From: Cafeteria roenbergensis | Taxonomy: Eukaryota; Sar; Bigyra; Bicosoecida; Cafeteriaceae | NCBI GenBank assembly: GCA_008330645.1 | Contig: VLTN01000073.1 | Location: 62,001-126,000 of the forward strand | DNA length: 64,000 bases | Direction: 5' to 3' | Shown: piece after piece, positions 39,112 through 52,846 of the stretch | Layout of the letters: the number at the start of each line of letters is the position of its first letter | How positions within the stretch are numbered: the stretch's first letter is position 1 | The notes under the pieces: model-generated | The model's database searches: none | Seen by the model: the letters and a program-made list of their open reading frames with translations, nothing else | What the model was told of the DNA's origin: nothing | Made by a program: the position numbers and the translations under genes

Positions 39112-42100
39112 TCATCCGAACAAGTCAAGCAGGTCCTGGTCCGTTGCCGCTTGCGCTTCGGTGCCTCCCGCCGCTTCAGCGACGATGGGCAGCGACGAGT
39201 TCTCAGCGCGCGGCAGCGGAGGCAGGCTGGGATGCCTCCCAGACCCGGACCGCCGCCTCGCAGCGAGGCGGGCCGCCGCAGCGGGGGCGGGGGGAGCGGA
39301 GCCTGACTGCAACGACGCAGCGGAAATTCCAGGAGCTGAGGCAAACATGGAGTTGACGCCCCCCGAGAAGGCCCCCGGGCCAGCCGATTGCCTGCGCCTG
39401 GTCGATGCCGCACCACGGCGAGCAGATGCTGCGTCTTGTTTCGGAGGAGGGGGAAGCAAAGAGGCCCTCCTGCTGGCCCCAGCGCTGGGGGATTTTCGGC
39501 CAGGAACAGAAGAAAACGAAACAGCCGACGCCGATGACGTGCGAAATCGGCCCACGCCGCTTTCGGTGGGCGGCCGCTGAGGTGCTGATACAGATCCTGC
39601 CGGCACGACAGGCTGGGGCTCGGCATCTCCGAACGGGTCAAAGTCGTCGTCAGCTTGGGGTGACACTGCAACGGCCGCGTCCTTTGCCACGCTGGCTTCA
39701 GCGACTGCGGCGCACTGAGAGCGAGGGGGCGAGTCAAAGACAGCCCATTCTGCAGGGGCTGGCGGATCTGCGCGGGAATCTGCGGTCGAGCTGAGACGCG
39801 CAAGCCCGGTCGAATCCTTGCCGGTTGCCGACCGCGGCCGCCCGAGGCGAGGGGCCGAGGCCACCGCCAACGCGGCGCGCGGCGGGGGCGCAAACTCCGA
39901 ACTCGGGACGGCCGCAGTTGTGGCGGCTGTGGGGTTGGGCATTGGCGCGGGCGCGGGCGCGGCCTTGGCTCGAAGCTGGCTGGCCGCTGCGTTGCCAAAC
40001 GGATCCGTCGCAGTCGCGGCATGGGCAGCTACAGGCTCCCCAGCGCCGGCGGCAGCGGTCGGTTGGCGCTCTTCCGGGGGCACTCGCAGCGGCACGGGAG
40101 GGGCTGTGGGCTGCGAAGCGGCAGGCGCCGGCGCCGGCGCCGCCGTTGCGCTTCCTTCAGCGCCTCCACCCGCGGCATCGGCCTCGAACGGAAGCCAGCC
40201 CGTCTCACGAGGCGCAGCTGTCGCAGCAGGGGCGTGCTTGGGCACGGCGGCGCCCTGCTGGGCGGCAGCCTGCTCTGTGGCGGCAGCAGCGTCTGTGGCT
40301 GCCGTGGCTGGCGCCCGATTGGGCGCGGACTGCCGAGCGTGCGCTCCTCGAGCAGGGGACCGCGGCGGGGGCGTCGCCGCCGCAGCGCGCCGTCGGCTCT
40401 CGGCCTCCGCTGCAGCGCCCCGCAGCACGGCCTCGCGTCCCCCGCCCTCTGCGCCCAGCGTGCTGAGGAGGACGGCGCCTGCCGCCTCGTCGCAGTCGCT
40501 GTGCGGCGACATCGCGACGAGCGTGCGCGAGGCAGTGTGCTCCCACGAGCCCGCAGGCTCCCCAGCGGCGGCACATGCCCCGGCCACGGCCACAAGCTCC
40601 TCGGAGGCCGCAAGCCGAGCAGTGGCGGCCGCGAAGCCGGCGGCAAACGCTGCCGCCACCGCTGTGGGGCGACTGCCGGGCACGCCCGCCGCTGCCGCAA
40701 GCGTCCCTCGCCGAAGCTCCCTCCCAGCAGCGACGCCCCACCCGCTAGCAGCGCGAGGGACAGCTGATGAGAGCCGAGCGCCGAGGCCAGCCTGGCCGCC
40801 AATCGCCGATGGCACGCCGCCGCCGGTCCGGTCGACGCCGCAGCGGAAGCCGCCTGCCCAAGTCGACGAGGCTGTGTCGGCTCTGAGCAACGCAGCGCCG
40901 CTGCGCGGTGGTGCTGGCCGGCGAGCCAGCACCAGGCGCGCGCCCGAAAGCACACGCACGCCCCTTGCAACGAGGAGAGACGCTTCAGGCAGCGACCCCG
41001 TGAGGGCAGCAAGCCGCGCCGCCATGCCGCCCGCGAAACGCTCGTCAGCCGGTGACGGCCGGGCAAGCTCCGGCAGAGCCAGCGGCGCGGCCACGCAGGG
41101 CCACACGTCAGGCAATCCCGAGGCAATGGCGGCGGCAGCCTGAGCTGAGTCTGACGCCACAGCGACGCTCAGCCGGATACGCCACGGCCCGGAAGGCCGA
41201 TCCTCTGCCGCTGCGTCGCCGGCAGCCCCGGCAACACCGGCACCGGCACCGGCACTGAAATCCGCGGGAATCCCCGTCGCATGCGACGATGCCGCTGCTG
41301 CCGCCGCTGCGGGCGCGCTGGTGCTGGTGCCGGTGCAGCAAACAGGTCGGCGAGCGACGGCTCTGCTGGTGCTGACGTCGACGCAACAGACGCGCGCCTG
41401 GAAGAGCTCGCGCTGGAGGGGTCCCTCTCAGGCAACCTGGGCGGCTCAGGCAGCGGGGGCTCTGCCACCGCGGACACCAGAACTGCAACCACGCAGCCGC
41501 CCGGACCGGTCCCCACGAAGCCCCTCGTAGCGACCACGGCCTGCTCCTGTTCCTGCGCGGCGGGGAGCTTGTGCCGCCGCTTCAGCCGCCTTCGCCAGGC
41601 GGGAGAGGCCCCTGCGCTCAGCGTGGACCCCAGCGCGGCGCCGACGTCCTGTCGAGCGGCTGCGCCCACCGAGTCCAGCCCCGCAGCCACGTCCCATCGG
41701 CCGGCGTGGTCGTCCCCGAGGGCTTCGAGGCTGGGATCGTCTGCGCAGCGGAGCCACGAAGCGAGCGACATTGGGAGGGATCGCCTGGCAGAGCCGGTTG
41801 CTGGGCCCGAGCTCAGGCCGGTGCGGCCCGACGGGGCAGCGGACCCCACCTCCTCGGCCCACAGCGCAAGAGACCAGCCTGCACCTCCCCACCCCGACCG
41901 CTCCGTGGCCGCAACAGCGGGGGTGGTGGTGGTGGCGGCGGCGGCGCCAGCGGCGGCCGCGGCGGAGCACGGCGAGGCCGTGCCACGGCCACCGCCTGCA
42001 ACGTCCGACTTGCCCTCCTGCTCTGCAGACCAAGACCCATCAGCGGCGGGTCCGCTCCACATCAAGCCCGATTCCCCTGCATCGCCCGCGGAGGGGCCTG

Positions 42101-45100
42101 CGTGCCTGCCGAACGCCTCCCTGAGATTCCTGTTGTCAAGCTCCGATGCGTCATCGGCGGCCGCTGCGGCGAGCGCGTCCACGGCAGCGAAGGGCGAGGA
42201 CCAGTGAGACGCTGCCCGTGGCTCCTCCAGCCGCAAGGATGCAGCTGCCACGACGGCGGCAGCCGCAGCAGCTTCCCTGCTCCGAGGCGCGAGGGCACTC
42301 GGAAGGGTTGCATCGAGGCTGTGGCTGTGCCCCAGGCGCTCCCAGACGGCTTCGAACGCCGCAGACAGGCCGCGCTCGCCCTGCGACGGGGGGCCCACGC
42401 AGGCACCCCCTGGGGTCCTGCCGGCGGCAACCGCCACGTCTGGGCGGAGCAGCAGCGGCTGGAGCGACGCCGCCGCGGGCAAACAATAGTCCGACGACGT
42501 GAAGGTGAGACGGCGGATCATAATGCCGTCGTCGGCTGCTCGGCCTCCCGCGTCCATCATGTCCAGATCAGACGCGACTGACCCGTCGCCGCCGACTGTG
42601 GACTCCCCGGGAGCGACCGACCCCTCCGTCCGCCGCACGGAGCCGGCGCCGCCACCCCCCGTTCTCGAGGTGTTGTGCGTGTGCCGGGACCGCGACGAAG
42701 TGTGGCTGCCGGCGTCTGACTCGGCGATGACCGAGCCGCCGCCGCCGCCGCCTCCAATGCCGCTCCCAGGCCCGGACCCGCCGTGCGGCGCCCCGCCCTC
42801 CCCCATGACGCCCAGTCGAGCCCGCACGCGGCTGCCGATGCCGCTCCCCACGCTCATGCCGCTCTGGCTGCGGGCCCTGGACGCCCGGGCCGGGGAGCGG
42901 GGGCTGGGGGGCGGCGTTCCGCGGAGCGACCCGGAGCCAATGCCGCCGTGGTCAGTGTCGCGCCCACCGCCTCCGCCGGGCCCCGCGTCAGCGGCGCCAG
43001 CGGCACCGGCTCGATCGGCTGCGGTGGACTCGGCCGCGGCCTCAGCCTGGGCTGCGGCCAGCGCTGCCGGCGGAGGGGGCGACGCCCCCACCGTGACGTC
43101 CACCGGGCCGTCACGCTTGGTCGATCGCAAGCTCGACGACGGGAGCCGGTAGGAAGTGGTCGCCAGACCCGATCCCGACCACATCGTCAGCGCCGGCGCC
43201 CGGGCGCTGAGGCCACCCCTGCCTCGCACGGCCGCTGCCTCCGCTGCCTCCGCGACCCGGGGGGTGCCGGCTGGGCGGGAGGCGCCCCAGCCCGAGGGAC
43301 CCGACGCGCGTCTCTCAACGAGCGACGAGAGACACCCAAGCTCCCCCTCCACGGTCCAGTCCGCCCCGACGTCGTCGTCGTCCGCCCCGACCTCAAGCGC
43401 CGACGCACCCACCGCGCCGCGCCGCCGGCCCGTCACGCCCTCCCACGCCATGGCCGCTGCCTGCGTCTCCCAGTCCAGCACAGGGGCGAAACCGCCCTGT
43501 CCCCCGCCCCCGGCCGCACCAGCCTCGGTTGCAGCATCGGCGGCATCCACGTCAATCCCGACAGCGCTGCCGCCTCCGCCGCCCAGGTCTCGCGCTCCGC
43601 TGCCGTGCCCGCTGCCGGCACCTGCCCCCACCTCGCTGCCAGCCGCCGCGTCGCTCCCTCCAGCGTCGCTCGCGGCACCGTCGCTCTCCGCGCCCCCCTC
43701 CTCGTCCAGCACCGCCTCGGCACTCTCGGCCGTGACTTCCACGCGAAACCAGGAAGCGCCCACGCCCACAACGTCCACTGCTGGGCACCAAACCACGCTG
43801 GCGCCTGCCGGCAGCGCCCTGTGCAGAAGGCACTCCGTCGTCATGGAGGCAGAGCCGTGAAGTGGGCGAGCAACGCCGTCCACCGCAAAGGTCGACGCCG
43901 GCACCGCCTGGCCGCTGAGGCCAGATCCGGCTTTGAGCGCCGTCGCACGCAGCACCGCCAGGGCCGCCGCCGGCGCCGCGAGCCCCATCACGGCCCCATC
44001 ACCCGGCGCGCCGCCCTCCACCGCGGCCGCAGCCGCGGCCTCGCGGCCGGACTGCGCGTCCAGCACCGTGGCAACGGACGGGACCATCGTGGACGTGGCA
44101 GACCCGCTGTGGCGGAGCGGGCCGAACAGCACCAGCCGCAGGCGCAGGGAGTGGGCAGAGCCACGAGTCGCGTTGGTGACAGCCACCCGGAGGCGCAGCG
44201 ACCTGTGGCCCTTGCCAGACGGGCCAGGCGACCCCTCCCGCACGTACGACGCCGCAACCCCGAACGGATCCGACGGCGCTGACAGCACCCGCGCACGGCT
44301 CTGCCAGCTCCCCACCCCGGGGGCCAGGGGCATGGCCTCGCGCTGCGCCCGGCGCGCCAGCGACCAGAGCGCCGTGCCGCGGGCTGGAGCCAGGGACGAT
44401 CGTGTCATCGCCGACCCCGTCACCCGGCCCCAGGGCTCGTGCGACCCGCTCAGCACAGACTCCACCGCCATGCCAAGCGGCCCGCACGACAGCGTGGCCT
44501 CAGCCTCGTACTCGCTACCGTCACCGTCACAGTCACCGTCACCGTCGCCGTGGCTGCTGCCGCCGCTTGCGCCGACGCTCCCGCGCCGTCTGGCCTGGGT
44601 CTGGCCAGACGGCACCAGTGCTGTCGTCGTCCCCGCATCGCCTGCGCCCTTCCCGGCAGAGCCGCAAGCCATGTGGTTCAGTTCGGCCTGCGCAAAGCAC
44701 GCCTGCGACAGTGCTGCGGTTTCACAGTCGAAAAGCGCAGTGGCTGCGGCAGAGCTCTCGCTGAGCCATGTTGGTCCACAGACGACGTCCCCGACGCCAA
44801 ACGCGCCAGCGACGCCCAACCATCCCCAGCCCCAGCCCCAGCCCGCACCGCTGCCACCACCACCCTCCTCGTCGTCACCGGTGTCGCCGCCGCTGCCGAT
44901 GCCCGCGAGCGCCTCTCCGCCGGCCGCGGACCCGGCTGCTGCCGATGGAAGTGGGACGACGAAACCGCCGCTGCTCTGCTCAGACCCTGTGAGGGGCGCA
45001 GTGCGCACCAGGCCGGCCCAGGCGAGCGATGTCAGGAGCGGCAACGGCGACGTCGACACGTCCACCGGCTTTGCCAGCCCGGTCGACGTCCCCGACACTG

Positions 45101-48100
45101 GCCCGAGGCTGGCCGGACCAAACAAAATGAGCGACTCCGCGTCGCTCATTGGGTGCGTGGCAGCTGACAGCGGAACAAGCGCGCCGTCGATGACGTCGGC
45201 GACGAAACCGCCAAAGTGCGGGGCCCATTCCGACTGCGAAACCGGGCCGACAGACCTGGCGGGAGAGCCAACAGCGGCCGATGCGCCTGGCAGGCCGCTG
45301 CCCGACGCCGACGTCCGAACAGCAGCACCGTCGCCGCCGTGGCCACCACTCGTCGAGCCGCCACCGCCGTCTGGGTGGCCAAACACGTCAAAGTCGGCGG
45401 GCTCCTCGCCGGGGCCGTCGGCCCCACCCCGGCCCCTGGTGCTGCTGCCCCGGCCTGCGCGCGGCGCCGTCCCCTTGCTCGCCGCCGCTGCCGCTGCTGG
45501 CGCTGCTGGCGCCGCTGACGCCGCCTGCATCGAGCGCAGGAAGCGTTGGAGCGCCCCTGCCTCCGCCGTCGGGGAGGGTTCCAGCAGCGCCAGCACCCCC
45601 CCTGCCAGAGCGGCCCCCCCAGCGCGACGACGTCCACTGGCAGAGCCGGACCCTGCCGACACGGGCGACGTCGGCGCCGCGTTGCTCGCCCCGCTGCGAC
45701 TCAGCTTGATGGGACTGCCGGCGGCAGCGCCTGCTGGTCCTGCCCCGGAGAAGGACGTTGAGCGACGCAACGCCGCTCGAAACTGGCCGCGGTTGCTGAC
45801 GTCAGTGCCTGCCATCGCGGCGTCCAGCGATCCCGCGTCTCTCGCCGCCTCAGCGCACGCGCAGGCAGCGGCTGCGGCCAGGCGACGCAGCCAAGCCGCG
45901 CACCCGACGGCTCCTGAAACCGCCGACAGCGTCGCCAACGCGGCCGGCCCAGCCTCCAGCGGACGCGACACCGCCATGGACGCCAGCGCGAGCACAAGCC
46001 ACCCGGCCGCAGGCGGGGGAGGCCGAGCAGCCAAGGCGTCAGCGGGTCCCGCCGGCCCGCCAGACGCCCCAGACAGCCCGTCCGACGCGTGTGCCACAGC
46101 GGCGGACCCAGAGCCGCCCAGCGCCGATCCGGATCTTCCCGCCCTCGGCAGAGCCACTTCGCAAGTAGGACGAGACCCCCAGCGGGCGCGCGTGCCGCCG
46201 TCCTCCCCCGTCCGAGTGGGGAGCGACGTCGTGTCGCCCAGCGACGCGCCATCCGGGCGAGCGCACGCCAGCACCTGTCTGGAGAGCAACGCCGCGGCTC
46301 CAGCGGCATCACTGGACGACCCGGGCACAGCTTCGTCCACCGAGGCGTCGCCCAGCGAAGACGGAGGGACGGCAGGAACTGCCGCGAAACCGCTGCGACG
46401 AGCGAGCAGGAGCAGCCACGGCCACGGCACGCAAGCGCCCGCCGGCGCCAGCAGGGCGGGGACTCCGTCCGACGAAACGCCCCAAGGGCTGTGCCTGAGT
46501 GGCGGGAGCGGGAGGAGCGAAGAGGCGCCGGCGCCGCCCCCGGCCCCACCAACGCCCAGCCCTGCCGCCGCCACGCCCGCAAGCACGGCGTGGTCGGGGA
46601 CCGCGGCCGCCCCGGCAGAGGCGGCCGCCCCTGCCGCCCCCGTCTGCGCGGTCCAGCGGTGGTCGCTGCCCACCGCTGCCGAGAGCAGCGCCCCGAACAC
46701 CGCCTCTCGCCGCGCAGCGTCGCTCGCGGCCGCAGCGGCTGCAAAGTCCTCTTTGCACCGACGGCCAAACGCCTCTGCCGCCGGCTCTGCCGACAAGACG
46801 GCCTGCTGCAGCGCCTCGCGGCAGAGACCCAGAGTGGAGGGGCCCATCGACAGCTCTACCGGCAGAGCCGAGGCGGCGCACACCGCCAGGCGAAACCGCG
46901 CCGGTGCTGCAGCCCCGCTGTGATCCCCGCCTCGCTGCCCGACCAGCTCTGCAGGCGGGAGCGCGACGCGCACAAGCACCCTGCCCGCGACCTGGGGGTC
47001 GCAGAGCGCCGCCAGCTCTGCCACGAGCCGCGCGAGGGAGGCGTTGGCCCGCGCCAGCGCCCAGGCGAGGGCAGTCCCTGCAGCTGCGGGGCCCCAGGCG
47101 GACGTCCCGCCAAGCGCCCGTGCCGCCGAGGCTGTGGCAGAGCTGCGCTGCCCGTCAGCAGGCCCCGCGGCTCCCGCTGCAGGAGGCGGGGACGCTGAGG
47201 CCGCCGCTTGCGCGCCCGGTGGGGACGTCGCAGCTGAGGCGCCTGCCCCGGCTCCGCCGGGCCCCGCAGCGAGGCCGGCGAGGCCGGGGGGACCCGCCGG
47301 GGGCGCAGCTCTGTCCAAAACCGCTGCTGCGGCCGGGCTGGATAGGACGGCGGCCGCAGCGCCGGCCCAAGCGGCCCGCCAGTCTGTCATGGCCGAGGCC
47401 CCCTCGCCCCAAGGGGTGGATGATGCCGTCGTGATGGACACACCGCCGCCACCGCCAGCACCACCTCTGCCACTGCCGCTGCCGCCATCGCCGCTGCCAC
47501 TGCCACTGCCGCTGCCGCTGCCGCTGCCGCCACCGCCAGCACCACCTCTGCCGCTGCCGCTGCCGCTGCCGCTGCCGCTGCCGCTGCCGCCGCCAGACCC
47601 GCTGCTTGCACCGGACGCAGACGCGTGCCTCCCCGCCGCCGCGGCCTCAACGACGACGTCCGGCGGCGGAGGAGCCGCCACAACCAGCGATGTGCAGAGG
47701 GCGCTGACGATGTCGGCCACGGCCTCGGGGCACAGCAGCGTCAGCGCCGCGGCGGTCGACCCCACACCACCCCCGAACTGGCCCCGCGGGCCGGCAGAGC
47801 CGCGCCCTCCCCCCAGGCCTGCCGCTGGCCGCAGCAGCGGCGACAAGGCAGCGCGCATCGCAGCCGATGCGCCGGCGCCGCTGTCTTCGCCGGCTCCTTC
47901 GAACACTGTTGCGGCAACGAGCACGGCTGCGAGACGGCGAAACCCTGAGCGACGCGCGGCGTCGCTCAGCAGAGCTGCTGTCTGCAGCACGAGCCGTGGC
48001 CACAGCCGCAGGAGCAGTCCACGGGGCAGGGTCTGGCAGAGCTCAATCGAGGTGCCCAGCAAGGCTGAGGACGTCGACGCGGAGGCCGACGCATAGCGAG

Positions 48101-49934
48101 TGGACAAGGCCGCTAGCACTGCGTCCATCACGAAGGGGCTCTGCCGTGACCTGACCAGCGGTAGAGCCGGAACCATGCGTGCCGAAGCCGGGGCGATGGC
48201 GGCGGCCACCGGAGCAGCGTCGGGACTGGCCGCGTCGGGAACCTGCAAGGCGATACCGGCGGCGGCTGGGCCCAGCGCACCCACTCCAGACCCGTGGCGG
48301 GCGGCGCAGTGCGGCTTGCCTGCCCCGGCGGCGGCTGCTGCAGCCATTACGGGCGCAACGGTGCCTCTGAGGACGTGTTGCACCACCGCACATCGCCGCG
48401 TGACCGGCGCGTGCAGAGCCCACAGGGCGGTGAGCGACGTGGCGAGCGACGAAACCGCTGATACGTCACGAGTGCGTGCAAGCGCTGCCGGCAGAGCATG
48501 CAGGATGACGTCAGCAGCAACAGTCGTGGCAAGCGGGTCCAGTGACGGAGCCCGCGTGGGAACCCGAGCCAGCGCCGGCGATCGACCAAGCTGTGAGATT
48601 CCGCCATCGGCGCCCGACGGGCCGGTCCCGAAGCAGCGCGCGGCCGAGGCGAGGACCAAAGCTGCCCTCAGGCCCGTCCGGGCAGAGCCGTGGGGTGGTG
48701 CAGCTCCCCTCTTAGCCGAGAGGCGGCAGAGCTCTGCGGCCAGCCGGCGGGCAAACGCCCTCGCCAGGAAGCCTCCCGCGCTGTGAGACAGGCTCAGCGC
48801 GGGCCACGCGGGCGGCAGCTCGGCTGCCCCGCCAGCTCCGCCTCCAGCTCCGCCCTGAAAGTCGCTCGAAACAGCGGCGGCCCCCGCCGCGGCCGCCGCC
48901 TTGGAAGCGTCTGCGGCCTCGTCCGCCAGGACCAGGTGAGCTGAAACCGCCAGCAGAGTACCGAAGGCAGCTCTGCCAGGGGGCGCCATTGTCGCTGCCC
49001 TGACCGCGAGAGTGCTCATCGATCCTGCCAGTGGCTGCAGCACCGTCACACGCAGGCGACGACGCCACGGGCTCTGCCACGGGGCGGACGCTCTGCCTAT
49101 GAGAAGGCCCGCGGAACGGCGAGCGGCTGAGGCCGCCGGTGCGGTTTCGTCTGTGCCGAAGCAGGATACGATTGTAGCCGATCCCCGCGCGGACTCTGCG
49201 ACGTCGGCCCTGCAGAGCTGGCAGAGCCCTCTGGCGGCCGTGGCAGCGACGACGGGCGAAGGGCTGACGAGACAGGTCCGCTGAACCACTGAGAGGACCT
49301 CAATCATGGCCCTGGCTGCCTTCTCGCGCTGCCACGCATCGCTTGCGATGCCTTCGCCAGCGGCAAGCCACCCTGACACGGCGGACGGGGCTGTGTCCTC
49401 GTCGGCGTCGGCGCGGGCTGGGTCCCAGCCTGTCCATCCTGCCCCGATGAGACCGCAGGCCGCCTCCGCCACGGCAGCCCGGGCGGAGATGCCTGCGGGG
49501 GCGGTCTCTGGAGCCAGGGCAGCCAGCAGCGCCGGCGCAAGGGAGCCGTCGGACCAAGCTTCAGCCGCCTGTGCTGGCGAGAGCCTTGCCAGGACGGCAC
49601 AGGCAGCAACGACCGCCCCTGGGCTGGTGACCGAAGCAGATGCAATCTCGGCAATCGCTACGCCCGTGAGCGCCCGTGCGAGGGCACGGTCGGACGCGCC
49701 GTTTGCGGTGCAAGCAGAGGCGACTCCCAGAGCAGCGGCACGGACATCGCCGCTGTCGTCCACGTCGCGATCGGCGCTCAGGCGGACCACCTCCCGCACA
49801 ACCGCAAGGCCTACTGCTCCGGATGCCGCAGCCGCTGCGATCTGGCCGAGAGTGTCCAGGATTTCGCTGCCATTTGTGCCGGAGAGCGAGCCAACCCAGG
49901 CCTCCTCGAGCGCTGCATGCGCCATGGACGACAT
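39112..49934 (-). CDS. giant TPLATE-like protein (putative TSET complex subunit)
   Basis: About 3600 residues. The frame runs 49934 to about 41.4 kb; from about 41.3 kb the coding frame shifts and continues to a stop at 39112. I cannot tell whether a small intron or a sequencing indel makes the switch. The order of parts follows plant TPLATE (about 1180 residues): a HEAT-type helical solenoid (DVRAAALGVASACTANG, VVAACAVLARLSPAQAAEAW); more helical blocks; an appendage-like sandwich (SDPFGVAASYV, RSLRLRVAVTNATRG, LRLRLVLFGPLRHSGS, then ASWFRVEVTAES); a platform-like block (IMIRRLTFTSSDYCLPAAAS, SAAFEAVWERLGHS); and a C-terminal part. Between them are huge Ala/Gly/Ser linkers. The C-terminal third has FDPFGDAEP and TDPFGNAA (DPF endocytic motifs) and ends DLLDLFG, a clathrin-box-like motif. 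TSET/TPLATE acts in clathrin endocytosis in plants. The start at 49934 is chosen to avoid overlap with COX20; an ATG at 49925 is also possible. Confidence 0.5.
47453..47600. repeat. CCGCTG-type coding simple repeat
   Basis: A run of CCGCTGCCGCTGCCA and CCGCCAGCACCA units. On the minus strand it encodes alternating Gly-Ser with GRGGAGGGG breaks, one of the linkers of the giant protein. Confidence 0.8.
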
Positions 49935-50148
49935 GGGGCCCGGAAAAGCCTCTTGGCCGGACGCAGCGACCCTGGGCCTGTGAGCTGTCCCGGGTTCGGG
50001 GTGCTGCTGTGCACCAGGGCGACGCGCTGCCAATGCCCACCAAGCGGCGAGCTCACTCGCAATATTGGCTGCCCGCCAAACAACCGCAGAGCGCGTGATC
50101 AGCCGACGCGCGGAACGCAACCGAGCCACCGTGCACGCGCGAGGTGCC
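49935..50148. promoter_or_regulatory. divergent promoter region, TPLATE-like / COX20
   Basis: Only 214 bp separate the two outward start codons, so the promoters must overlap or be shared. No TATA box is seen. Confidence 0.45.
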
Positions 50149-51190
50149 ATGGGGGACGCGGGCAAGGATGAGCGCGAGCCGGAGCAGTCGGGATACACCA
50201 TGACGCCGACTCTCGAAGAGGCCACCAGCCCGGCCAAGGCGAATGGCGGCGACCAAGTCCCAGTAGGCAAACTCATCCAAGCAGGCCTCCGCGGCACGCG
50301 CGATGACTACGAGTACAGCTTGCACACGTTCTACAAGTCTCCGTGTTTTCGCCAGGCTCTTCTGTGGGGCATCGGGCTGGGAGCCGCGATCGCCCTGCAC
50401 CGCTACAAGGAGTCGAGTGAGGCAGTGGTCAGCTGGCGGTCATAGGCAGAGTGGAAGCGCAAACTGCCCCGAGAAATGCTCGCCACCCCCGCCTCCCCGC
50501 GCCCGCCTCGCCATGCAGGGAATATTGTGCGGGCTGCAGACTCCTTCATGGTTTCCTGGGCGGGCGTGTCTCTGGGCGGATGGTGAGACGACGCAGACTG
50601 ACGTCACGCGCACTGCTTCGACAGCCTGGCTGCACGCGTGCAGCCATGGCAATGCCCCAGCCTACTTCGTCGTTGCCAGCCTGTCGAAGCAGGGCGCGCT
50701 TCCTGGGGTTGGAGGCGCCCTGAGCGCCGTCCTCGTTCTTCCCTCGGGCAGTTGGCGCTGGGTCGGCGACGAGCGGCAGATTGAGCCTTGCCACAGCACC
50801 AGGGCAGCGCAGACTGCAGCACGGACATACGATCAGCCACGGTGTGCTGTGGCGTTCCGTTGCGCCCGCCACGCGGCATGTCAACACTCCAGACAGGCCG
50901 TCCCCGCACCGACACCCGCGCTGCTCTGCCACCCGCCGACAATGCCAGACCGCTGCTCCCCTCAGTCGAGAGCGAGTGTTGCTCCAGTGGCAGTTCACGG
51001 CCGCTCCCCCCGCCCCCCCGACTCCCCTACATATCCTCGCAGGCTCTTTTGCCGCCAGGGGGAGCTCAAACAGCTCTCTGCCGTGCAGGACTGGCAGCGG
51101 GAGCGCCTGACGGGAGTTGACATTTCCAGCGTGTCGGACGGATCTCCCAAGCCCCTCCCAGCAGAGCCCGTGGACGACCAGCGCCGGTAG
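50149..51190 (+). CDS. COX20: COX20-like cytochrome c oxidase assembly protein
   Basis: Three exons (50149-50416, 50540-50582, 51043-51190) give 152 residues. Donors are GTGAGG and GTGAGA. The middle exon is 43 nt. The spliced core reads SPCFRQALLWGIGLGAAIAL, HRYKES-NSFMVSWAGVSLGGW, LFCRQGELKQLSAVQDWQRE. It has two membrane helices joined by a short basic loop and a W-x-x-CR motif after helix 2, the same layout as COX20/FAM36A. That protein is a small inner-membrane chaperone that stabilises newly made COX2. The microexon supplies helix 2, which is missing if introns are ignored. The N-terminus is acidic and has no obvious presequence, as in other COX20 proteins. Confidence 0.82.
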
Positions 51191-51558
51191 AGCCGCATGC
51201 AGCCTGCAGAGCGATGCTCGTGCCTCGATACCATGCCAAGAGTGCGTGCGGGTAGGGTGTCAGCAAATCCAGCACGACTGCAAGCTTGGCTTGGCGTGGG
51301 ACACGGAATGTCCAGGGTACGTGTTCAGGATGTTTTTGGTGTTAAGATGCCCAGTTGGGTGCTCGTGGCTGTGAGCGATGCGGTCACGCCTGGTTCCACA
51401 ACTTTCACCCCCAAGCGACACAGTTGAATTGCTCGTGTGTGCCGCTGCTTTGCAGGCGAATGAGCATCGCGCGTGTGATCGGGGCAGCTGTGCGGTGCGA
51501 GTGAGCATCGTCCCGCTCCCTTGCTCATGGCGTCACCAGGCCGGACTACTGTGGTGGT

Positions 51559-51575
51559 GGTGTTGAATGAACACC
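51559..51575 (-). terminator. histone 3' stem-loop (H4 copy 1)
   Basis: Sense strand GGTGTTCATTCAACACC: a 6-bp stem with loop CATTC, 142 nt after the H4 stop codon. CCCC precedes and ACC follows. Confidence 0.8.
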
Positions 51576-51717
51576 GGGGGTGTGTGTGTGGGTGCGCCGG
51601 AGACGGTCCGGGGAGGAGGGCCGGGGCCGCAGGCGAGTGCGGCCGGAGCCGCTCACGCCCCTGTCCCGCCGCGGCTCCGCATGGCGCGTGCCGACCGGGG
51701 CCGCAGTAGCCCTGCGC

Positions 51718-52846
<1,129 letters not shown>

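Noticed and set aside
41571-46923. Long plus-strand open frames opposite the TPLATE-like gene (for example 43933-46923, 996 codons)
   Set aside because: They are antisense shadows of a GC-rich gene: Ser/Pro/Arg/Ala-rich with no motif. The minus strand shows recognisable structured blocks in the same place.
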